Part shown: piece after piece, positions 1 through 5,180 of the stretch
How the letters are laid out: each line of letters starts with the position of its first letter
Position numbering within the stretch: the first letter of the stretch is position 1
Assembly: GCA_902778985.1 (NCBI GenBank)
Contig: CACYZS010000092.1
Span: 1 to 5,413 of the forward strand
Direction: 5' to 3'
Source: an uncultured Ruminococcus sp.
Lineage (GTDB): Bacteria; Bacillota; Clostridia; Oscillospirales; CAG-272
Length of the DNA: 5,413 bases
Program-made: the position numbers and the translations under genes
The notes under the pieces: model-generated
What the model was told of the DNA's origin: nothing
What the model saw: the letters and a program-made list of their open reading frames with translations, nothing else
Database searches by the model: none

Positions 1-7
1 CACCCCC

Positions 8-37
8 TTGATTTTGGCGGCGGAAATATGTTAAAAT
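8..37 (+). promoter_or_regulatory. Probable sigma-A promoter with extended -10 for the ftsK operon
   Basis: A -35 like TTGATT (8-13) is followed after 18 bases by TAAAAT (32-37), which differs from TATAAT at one base. TG at 29-30 lies one base upstream of the -10, giving an extended -10 element. The stretch is clearly AT-rich against GC-rich surroundings. Transcription would start near base 44, leaving a leader of about 25 bases before the ATG at 70. Assignment is by consensus match only. Confidence 0.6.
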
Positions 38-53
38 AATGATATATGGTAAA

Positions 54-60
54 AAGGGGG
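54..60 (+). promoter_or_regulatory. Ribosome binding site that decides the ftsK start
   Basis: AAGGGGG ends nine bases before the ATG at 70. An in-frame ATG at 46 would add eight residues, but it has no Shine-Dalgarno sequence and falls almost at the predicted transcription start. The ATG at 70 is therefore preferred. Confidence 0.7.
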
Positions 61-69
61 ATACTGCAA

Positions 70-3000
70 ATGGGCAAACCGGCGGGGCACCCCGCAAAAC
101 GCACCCCGAAAACGCCGGATCGATCCCAAGCCCCCTCCCGGAAACGGGCGCTTCTTACGCCGCCGGCGCTGACGATCGCCGCCCTCTATCTTGCCCTCTG
201 CCTTCTCGGGGAACGGTTCGGGTTCGACGTCGGACTGCTCGGTGTGCGGCTGACGCGGCTGCTCGCGGGTCTGTTCGGGTGCGGCGCCGCCCTGATCCCG
301 CCGCTCTTTGCGCTCCTGTCGCTTTTCGCGCGGGAAGACGTCTTTCGGGGACGCTTCCTTTCCCGCGCGGTCTTCGCCCTTCTGTTTCTTCTCTTCGCCT
401 CGGTGATCTTCGGTCGGGGCGTGCCGCTCCGCGAGGCGTTTTCGCGCGGAACCGACCTATGTGGCGGCGGAGCCGTCGGTACCCTGCTCCGGGCGGCGCT
501 CGAACGGGCGTTCGGTCCCGCCGGGATCCTTCTTATCCTGTGTTTATTCCCCCTGATCTATTTCGTATTCTTTCCCCCCGCGCGCCGGTTCGCGTTCGCC
601 GCGGTCTTCCCCGCCAGAGAGCGGAGAGAAGATCCGGCGACGGCGGCGCCGGCGAAAGCAAGAAAGGAGTTGCCCATGCGTTCCCGTCAGTCTAAACCGA
701 CCATCGTAGGCGGAGACGGCTACTATCCCGTCGCCCACCGCGAGGACGAATCATTCTCGGAGATCCGGGCAAGAATGGAAAAGGAAGAGCGCACGGGCGC
801 CGAGCGGAAGGGGATCGCCGAACCTCCCGCCGACGACAGACGCGCGCAGGTCGATATCAGCATCGATCCTCTGCCCGAAGAGGATCTTGTTCTGACGCGC
901 ACCAAGATCTCGTCCCCCGCGGGCGCGGACGCCGCGACCGACGGCGGGAACGCCGACGTGGTGAGCGCGGCGGAACTGTTCGGCAAACCCGGTTTCGCCT
1001 TCACGGAGGAATTCAACCGGACGCCGCCCCCGTCGGTGCGCGCCGAAGAGAACGTCCCTCTCCGCGCGCCGTCCGCCGATCCCGGGCACTCCTACGTCCC
1101 GCCGCGCAGGGTCGAACCCACCGCTACCTTCGTTCCCGATCACACCCCGATCCCGCCCGCCTACCGCCCGACCTTCTCGAACGGTTCGCAGGGATCGAAT
1201 ACGGGGATCTCTCCCGCTCCGGGAGCCGGAACCCCCTACGTTCCGACCTTCCGCTCGGCACCCGGCACGTCCCCCGTGCAACCGGCGCCGACCCCCGCCC
1301 CTGCTCCGCAGGCGACGGCGGAACCGACCGGGATCCCGGTCGCGCGCCCCGAGGCGCCCTACGTTCCGGCGCGTCCGGTTGAACCCGCTGTAGCCCCGCA
1401 GCCGACGCCTTACGCAACTCCCGCGCCCGCGGCACAGCCCGGCGTGAATCCCCCTTACGCCCGTCCGGCGGAGCCGATCTCGCCGATCTCTCAACCCGCG
1501 CCGCAGGCGGCTCCCCAACCGGTGCAGCCTGCCCCGCAGCCTGTGCAACCGACGCCGCAGCCCGCCGTGCCCGAACGCAATCCGTTCGCCTACACGGTGA
1601 CCGAGCGCAACGTCACCGACGGCGCGCACAGCGGGACTTCGTCGCTCACCATCGAGACCAGTCGGGTGTCCGACGCGTCGGTCTCCCCCGAGGCGGGCGA
1701 ACCGCTCCGCTCGACCATGACGCCGCAGCCGTCGGATCCCTACGCCGACTACTGCCCTCCGCCCCTGTCGCTTCTGAAACCGGGACAGGCGAAGATGTCG
1801 GCGTCCTCGGAAGAGGAGATCCGCCGCAACGCCGAAAACCTGATCGATACGCTGAACAGTTTCAACATCACGGCGACCATCAACCACGTGTCGCGCGGAC
1901 CGCGTATCACGCGCTACGAACTCCGCCCCGAAAAGGGGATCCGGATCCGCAGTATCACCAACCTGATCGACGATATTTCGATGTCGCTCGCCACCCCGGG
2001 TATCCGGATCGAGGCGCCGATCCCCGGCGTCGCCGCTGTCGGCGTCGAGGTGCCGAACAAGGATTCCACCCCCGTCCGGCTCCGCGATATGCTGGATAAC
2101 GACAAGTTCCGCGAGGCGTCGTCGAAAACCACGGTCTGCGTGGGCTCCGACGTCACGGGCGATCCCGTGTACGGCGATATCGCGAAGATGCCCCACGCCC
2201 TGATCGCCGGCGCGACCGGTATGGGTAAATCGGTCTGTATCAACTCGATTTTGATCAGTCTGCTCTACAAGGCGCGCCCCGACGAAGTAAAACTGATCCT
2301 GGTCGACCCGAAGAAGGTCGAACTCGGGGTGTATAACGGGATCCCGCACCTGCTCGTCCCGGTGGTCGTCGAGCCGCAGAAGGCGGCGGGCGCCCTGGTC
2401 TGGGCGGTGGGCGAGATGGAGCGCCGCTTCAACCTGATTGAGCAGACCGCCGTCCGTGACCTCAAGGGCTACAACAAGGTGGTGCGCGAGCACCCCGAAC
2501 TCGGCGGAACCCCGCTCCCGCAGATCGTCATCGTCATCGACGAGTTGAACGACCTGATGATGAGCGCGCGCGACGCGGTCGAGGACGCGATCTGCCGGAT
2601 CGCGCAGAAGGCGCGCGCCGCCGGCATCCACCTTCTGATCGGTACGCAGCGTCCGTCGGTCGACGTCATCACCGGCGTTATCAAGGCGAATATCCCGTCG
2701 CGACTGGCGTTCCACGTCGCGTCGCAGGTCGACTCGCGCACCATTCTCGACGCGGGCGGCGCCGAAAAACTGCTGGATAAGGGCGATATGCTCTTCTTCC
2801 CGGTCGGCGCGCCGAAGCCCATCCGCGTACAGGGTTCGCTTGTCGACGACGACGAGGTCGAACGCGTCACGAGTTTCTTAAAACAGGGTATGGCGGACGG
2901 CGCCGCCTACGACAGCGAGATCATGGCGAACATCGAGCGCGAAGCCGAGAAGTGCGCCCCGAAAGACAAGCGCGCCGAGCGCGACGGGGACGAGGACGGA

Positions 3001-3243
3001 TTCGGCGACGACGAAGACATTTTCCGCGATCCGCAGTTCATCGCCGCCGTCGAGATCGCCGTCAATCTCGGACAGATCTCGACCTCGAAGATCCAGACCA
3101 AACTCCGGATCGGGTTCCAGAAGGCGACCAACTTCATCGACCGTATGGAAGAGATGGGGATCGTCGGGCCGCACAACGGCTCCAAGCCGCGCGAGGTCCT
3201 GATCTCCGCCGCCCAGTTCCTTGAAATGAAATCCCGCCACTGA
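70..3243 (+). CDS. ftsK: DNA translocase FtsK/SpoIIIE family, full length, four-TM type
   Basis: This ATP-driven DNA pump sits at the division or sporulation septum and moves chromosomal DNA across it. The product is 1057 residues with the full family layout. About four hydrophobic segments (near 33-48, 62-87, 97-115 and 150-168) form the membrane domain. A long charged and then Pro/Ala/Gln-rich linker (about 183-560) follows, then the alpha/beta motor (about 565-940) and the winged-helix gamma domain (about 988-1046). Walker A is GATGMGKS (714-721) with K720. Walker B ends in IDEL with D824 and E825. Other family signatures are VDPKKVELGVYNGIPHL, GTQRPSVDVITG, IPSRLAF and GSKPREVL. Oddities are M718 in Walker A, DELNDLMM where DELADLMM is usual, and a diverged gamma recognition helix. 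A strong internal ribosome binding site precedes M203. The sequence alone does not separate a vegetative FtsK role from a sporulation SpoIIIE role. Confidence 0.96.
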   Translation: MGKPAGHPAKRTPKTPDRSQAPSRKRALLTPPALTIAALYLALCLLGERFGFDVGLLGVRLTRLLAGLFGCGAALIPPLFALLSLFAREDVFRGRFLSRAVFALLFLLFASVIFGRGVPLREAFSRGTDLCGGGAVGTLLRAALERAFGPAGILLILCLFPLIYFVFFPPARRFAFAAVFPARERREDPATAAPAKARKELPMRSRQSKPTIVGGDGYYPVAHREDESFSEIRARMEKEERTGAERKGIAEPPADDRRAQVDISIDPLPEEDLVLTRTKISSPAGADAATDGGNADVVSAAELFGKPGFAFTEEFNRTPPPSVRAEENVPLRAPSADPGHSYVPPRRVEPTATFVPDHTPIPPAYRPTFSNGSQGSNTGISPAPGAGTPYVPTFRSAPGTSPVQPAPTPAPAPQATAEPTGIPVARPEAPYVPARPVEPAVAPQPTPYATPAPAAQPGVNPPYARPAEPISPISQPAPQAAPQPVQPAPQPVQPTPQPAVPERNPFAYTVTERNVTDGAHSGTSSLTIETSRVSDASVSPEAGEPLRSTMTPQPSDPYADYCPPPLSLLKPGQAKMSASSEEEIRRNAENLIDTLNSFNITATINHVSRGPRITRYELRPEKGIRIRSITNLIDDISMSLATPGIRIEAPIPGVAAVGVEVPNKDSTPVRLRDMLDNDKFREASSKTTVCVGSDVTGDPVYGDIAKMPHALIAGATGMGKSVCINSILISLLYKARPDEVKLILVDPKKVELGVYNGIPHLLVPVVVEPQKAAGALVWAVGEMERRFNLIEQTAVRDLKGYNKVVREHPELGGTPLPQIVIVIDELNDLMMSARDAVEDAICRIAQKARAAGIHLLIGTQRPSVDVITGVIKANIPSRLAFHVASQVDSRTILDAGGAEKLLDKGDMLFFPVGAPKPIRVQGSLVDDDEVERVTSFLKQGMADGAAYDSEIMANIEREAEKCAPKDKRAERDGDEDGFGDDEDIFRDPQFIAAVEIAVNLGQISTSKIQTKLRIGFQKATNFIDRMEEMGIVGPHNGSKPREVLISAAQFLEMKSRH
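661..678 (+). promoter_or_regulatory. Internal Shine-Dalgarno and in-frame ATG within ftsK
   Basis: AGAAAGGAG (661-669) is followed by TTGCCC and an ATG at 676-678. That ATG is in frame with ftsK (M203). The 12 bases from 661 match the ideal anti-16S complement AGAAAGGAGGTG at 11 positions, better than any annotated start in the window. Initiation here would give an 855-residue protein lacking the four membrane segments but keeping linker, motor and gamma domain. The match is seen directly; its use is inferred. Confidence 0.4.
1093..1476 (+). repeat. Degenerate YVP-type repeats in the FtsK linker
   Basis: Within the proline-rich linker, a short motif recurs as YVPPRRVEP (residues 342-350), YVPTFRSAP (390-398), YVPARPVEP (430-438) and YARPAEP (463-469), at spacings of about 48, 40 and 33 residues. 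The intervening sequence is Pro/Ala-rich and probably disordered. FtsK linkers are generally proline- and glutamine-rich and poorly conserved, so this may simply be rapid linker evolution. Confidence 0.55.
1510..1572 (+). repeat. Three tandem 21-bp units (APQPVQP-like heptads) in ftsK
   Basis: Residues 481-501 read as three heptads: APQPVQP, APQPVQP and TPQPAVP. Each is encoded by 21 bases, and the copies differ mostly at synonymous positions, so the duplication is not very recent. It lies in the low-complexity linker between the membrane and motor domains. Confidence 0.75.
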
Positions 3244-3250
3244 AAAGAGG
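3243..3250 (+). promoter_or_regulatory. Ribosome binding site that decides the DJ-1 gene start
   Basis: AAAAGAGG begins on the last base of the ftsK stop codon and lies eight bases before the ATG at 3259. A GTG at 3250 is in frame, but it overlaps this Shine-Dalgarno sequence and would add only MPK. The ATG is therefore preferred. The same nine bases, AAAAGAGGT, precede the next gene. Confidence 0.75.
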
Positions 3251-3258
3251 TGCCAAAG

Positions 3259-3801
3259 ATGATCCTGCTCCTGCTTGCCGACGGATTTGAAGAGACCGAA
3301 GCGCTGGTCCCCTTTGATCTGCTTTGCCGTGCGAAACTCGACGTCAGAACCGTCGGGATCACGGGAAAAACCGTGACCGGCGCGCACGGGATCGCCGTGA
3401 CGGCGCAACTGTCGCCCCGCGACGTCAAGGGCAAGATCGACACCCTGATCCTGCCGGGCGGAATGCCGGGGGCGAAGAACCTCGACAACTCGTCCGACGT
3501 CGACCGCCTGATCGAAAAAACGGTTTCCGACGGCGGGCACCTTGCCGCCATCTGTGCCGCCCCGATGGTGCTCGGACACCGCGGATTCTTGGCGGGGAAA
3601 CGCGCGGTCTGCTTCCCGGGGTTTGAAAGCGAACTGACCGGCGCGATCCGCACCGAGAACCGCGTCGAGACCGACGGGAAGGTCACCACCGCCGTCGGGA
3701 TGGGCGCCGCGTACGAGTTCGGTCTGGAACTGATCTCGGTCCTTGCGGGACGCGACGCGGCGGAAGCCGTGCGGCGCTCCGCCCTGATCCCCTCTCTTTA
3801 A
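3259..3801 (+). CDS. DJ-1/PfpI (YajL/ThiJ-like) family protein
   Basis: This is a single-domain cytoplasmic protein of 180 residues, the usual length for the DJ-1 family. It opens with a beta strand and the DGFEETEA motif, in which E14 corresponds to the conserved acidic residue of DJ-1. The nucleophile-elbow cysteine is C99 in AAICAAP. LILPGGMPG (63-71) and ENRVETDG (133-140) are also typical. The position of the DJ-1 histidine appears to be phenylalanine (F119 in CFPGF), as I recall for several bacterial members. Relatives have been described as glyoxalase III or deglycase-like enzymes, redox-sensitive chaperones or stress proteins, and the actual substrate here cannot be told. The gene starts 15 bases after ftsK and is probably translated from the same mRNA. 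Family assignment is firm; function is not. Confidence 0.92.
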   Translation: MILLLLADGFEETEALVPFDLLCRAKLDVRTVGITGKTVTGAHGIAVTAQLSPRDVKGKIDTLILPGGMPGAKNLDNSSDVDRLIEKTVSDGGHLAAICAAPMVLGHRGFLAGKRAVCFPGFESELTGAIRTENRVETDGKVTTAVGMGAAYEFGLELISVLAGRDAAEAVRRSALIPSL

Positions 3802-3809
3802 TCGAACCG

Positions 3810-3817
3810 AAAAGAGG
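3810..3817 (+). promoter_or_regulatory. Ribosome binding site of the zinc-ribbon gene
   Basis: AAAAGAGG lies five bases before the ATG at 3823. It is identical to the site before the DJ-1 gene, consistent with co-expression in one operon. Confidence 0.7.
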
Positions 3818-3822
3818 TAACT

Positions 3823-4503
3823 ATGGTACTCGAACCCAAAAAGACCACGATCGCCTACCGCTGCCCCGACTGCCTGTCGCTGATCAAGGGGCTGCTCGGC
3901 GATTTTATCCCCGCGGCGGGGATGCTCCGCCTGAAATGCCCCTGCGGGAAAAGCCACCTGCAGGCGATCCCCACGCCCGATAAAGAGAAGATCCGCTTTG
4001 AGGTTCCCTGCCTGTTCTGCCGGCAGGATCACCACTTCACGGTCTCGAAGAGCGTCGTGTTCGGGGAGCGGCTCTTCCTTCTGAACTGCCCGTATACGAA
4101 TATGGACATCGGCTTTCTCGGTTCGGAAGAAGAGGTCGACCGGGCGGGCGAGAACCAGTTGCAGGAGATCTCGAAACTCGCGGGGATGCTCGGGGTGGAA
4201 CGGTTGCAGGATCTGACGCCGGAAGAAGCCGAGAACGAAGGGACGCTTCCCGACGCGGCGGTCCACGACATCATTCGCTTCGTCGTGAAAGAAATGGAAG
4301 CCGACGGCGCGATCTCCTGCCCCTGCCACTCGGGGTCCTACGAGACCGCGATGACCGAGAACGGGATCCTGGTCTACTGCACCGTCTGCGGCGCGTCGCA
4401 CCTGTTCCCCGCGAACAGCGTTTCCGACGCGGAAGCGTTTCTGCACTGCGAGACGCTGGAACTGACGAACCCCATCAAAAACCCGGACGAGACCGGGGGT
4501 TAA
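3823..4503 (+). CDS. Cysteine-rich zinc-ribbon-like protein of unknown function
   Basis: I do not recognise this 226-residue protein as a named family. It has twelve cysteines, eleven of them in CxxC, CxC or CP settings: C14/C17, C39/C41, C63/C66, C89, C166/C168 and C186/C189, plus C209. These suggest three zinc-ribbon-like units: residues 11-50, 61-98 and 164-197. Units one and three end alike, in CPCGKSHL and CTVCGASHL. Unit two keeps only one cysteine (NCPYT) in its second half, so it may bind zinc poorly. Between units two and three lies an acidic, probably helical stretch (about 101-162). There is no signal peptide or membrane segment, so it should be cytoplasmic. It starts 21 bases after the DJ-1 gene with an identical ribosome binding site, so it is likely the third gene of the operon. 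RNA, DNA or protein binding are all possible. Confidence 0.85.
   Translation: MVLEPKKTTIAYRCPDCLSLIKGLLGDFIPAAGMLRLKCPCGKSHLQAIPTPDKEKIRFEVPCLFCRQDHHFTVSKSVVFGERLFLLNCPYTNMDIGFLGSEEEVDRAGENQLQEISKLAGMLGVERLQDLTPEEAENEGTLPDAAVHDIIRFVVKEMEADGAISCPCHSGSYETAMTENGILVYCTVCGASHLFPANSVSDAEAFLHCETLELTNPIKNPDETGG
4500..4503. other. Convergent stop codons sharing TTAA
   Basis: The plus-strand TAA (4501-4503) and the minus-strand TAA (4502-4500) overlap within the palindrome TTAA. No intergenic space remains for a terminator between the ftsK operon and the amidase. The only nearby hairpin, CGCC/GGCG at 4505-4518, has a 4-bp stem and no following T-run. Confidence 0.95.
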
Positions 4504-5063
4504 ACGCCGTAATAGGCGACGATCCCCCGATAGAGCCCCTCGGCGAACAGGTCGGGGTTCTCGTTCATCTCTGCCGCCTCGCGCGGGTTGGACAGGAAGC
4601 CGATCTCGGACAGCACGGCGGGCATGGTGGTTTTCCGGAGTACCCAGAGCCCCGGGCGGGCGATTACGCCGCGGTTCTTGAACCCGGTCAGAGCCGTCAG
4701 TTCGCTCTGGATCGACCGGGCGATCTCCGCCGCCGTCGACGGGATCCGGTAGACCAACGATTCGCTTCCGTTTGCCGACGTGTCGAGCGAGGCGTTGGTG
4801 TGGATCGACAGGAACAGGTCTGCCCCCCAGGTATTCGCCTGATTGGTCCTGGTCGAAAGACTGGTCGCGTTACTGGTGCCGAGTTGGGTCTCGGGCGTCG
4901 GGCGCGACAGGCGCACCGTGAACGCGGAATTGTTCCGTAACAGATCGTAGAGCGCGCGCCCCACGCGATAGGTCACGTCCTGTTCTTTCAGACCGTACCA
5001 TTCGGCTCCCGTGTTGGGGTTTTGGGGATTGTGCCCCTGGTCTATGTAAACTCTGATCGCCAT
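4500..5063 (-). CDS. N-acetylmuramoyl-L-alanine amidase (Amidase_3), catalytic domain only
   Basis: This zinc enzyme family cleaves the amide bond between N-acetylmuramic acid and L-alanine in peptidoglycan. The 187-residue product is essentially one Amidase_3 domain. The expected residues are present in order: H11 in DQGHN (many relatives have DPGHGG), E27 in GLKEQD, H88 in LSIHTNAS, and E153 in SEIGFLSNP near the C-terminus. There is no signal peptide, transmembrane segment or wall-binding repeat. The start at 5063 is supported by GGGAGA nine bases upstream, and the first strand (IRVYIDQGH) starts immediately after the initiator, so no N-terminal extension is missing. It converges on the zinc-ribbon gene and diverges from the TtcA-like gene, so it is probably transcribed alone. 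How it reaches the wall is unclear. A sporulation, lytic or turnover role is possible. Catalytic assignment is strong; biological role is open. Confidence 0.93.
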   Translation of the reverse strand: MAIRVYIDQGHNPQNPNTGAEWYGLKEQDVTYRVGRALYDLLRNNSAFTVRLSRPTPETQLGTSNATSLSTRTNQANTWGADLFLSIHTNASLDTSANGSESLVYRIPSTAAEIARSIQSELTALTGFKNRGVIARPGLWVLRKTTMPAVLSEIGFLSNPREAAEMNENPDLFAEGLYRGIVAYYGV

Positions 5064-5072
5064 ATCGTTTTC

Positions 5073-5087
5073 TCTCCCTGTCGGGAG
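5073..5087 (-). promoter_or_regulatory. Amidase ribosome binding site inside a small hairpin
   Basis: On the minus strand, CTCCC, the loop GACA and GGGAG form a perfect 5-bp stem (5087-5074). The 3' arm is the Shine-Dalgarno sequence GGGAGA, nine bases before the ATG. Folding would partly hide the ribosome binding site. The stem is short, so this may be incidental. Confidence 0.45.
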
Positions 5088-5112
5088 CGATCCTTTCTCG
5101 GTTACTTTGGGA

Positions 5113-5124
5113 CGGTGCGCACCG
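5113..5124. repeat. Perfect 12-bp palindrome in the divergent intergenic region
   Basis: CGGTGCGCACCG reads the same on both strands. It lies between the divergent amidase and TtcA-like genes, where an operator for a dimeric regulator could sit. A GC-rich genome yields such palindromes by chance fairly easily, and no second copy is seen in this intergenic region. Confidence 0.35.
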
Positions 5125-5145
5125 CTCCGCCCCCTTTCATTTTAT

Positions 5146-5158
5146 GCGGGCCGCCCGC
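5146..5158. repeat. GC-only inverted repeat upstream of the TtcA-like gene
   Basis: GCGGGC and GCCCGC flank a single C. As RNA it would form a 5-bp GC stem with a three-base loop, 22 bases before the start codon. No T-run follows, so it does not look like a terminator. Just upstream, TTTCATTTTAT (5135-5145) is the most AT-rich spot of this gap and might hold a -10 element on either strand, but no matching -35 is visible. Confidence 0.3.
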
Positions 5159-5170
5159 GAACGGTCCGCC

Positions 5171-5175
5171 GGGAG
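5171..5175 (+). promoter_or_regulatory. Ribosome binding site of the TtcA-like gene
   Basis: GGGAG lies five bases before the ATG at 5181. This supports that start over the out-of-frame ATG at 5144. Confidence 0.6.
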
Positions 5176-5180
5176 TACGT

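Noticed and set aside
46..69. Upstream in-frame ATG at 46 as the ftsK start
   Set aside because: It sits at the predicted transcription start with no Shine-Dalgarno sequence, while the ATG at 70 has AAGGGGG at good spacing.
39..695. Plus-strand open frame of 218 codons overlapping the ftsK 5' end
   Set aside because: Its Arg/Pro-rich translation has no motifs, its start has no ribosome binding site, and it overlaps the ftsK membrane domain in another frame.
751..2715. Long minus-strand open frame of 654 codons opposite ftsK
   Set aside because: It lies antisense to a convincing ftsK. Its translation is low-complexity Arg/Gly/Asp-rich with no recognisable fold, as expected from a shadow frame in GC-rich DNA with strong third-position bias.
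2878..4446. Minus-strand open frame of 522 codons spanning ftsK, the DJ-1 gene and the zinc-ribbon gene
   Set aside because: It runs across two intergenic gaps opposite three well-supported genes and has no family motifs. It is a GC-driven shadow.
4505..4518. CGCC-GTAATA-GGCG hairpin as a terminator after the operon
   Set aside because: The stem is only 4 bp, no T-run follows, and the bases encode the amidase C-terminus.
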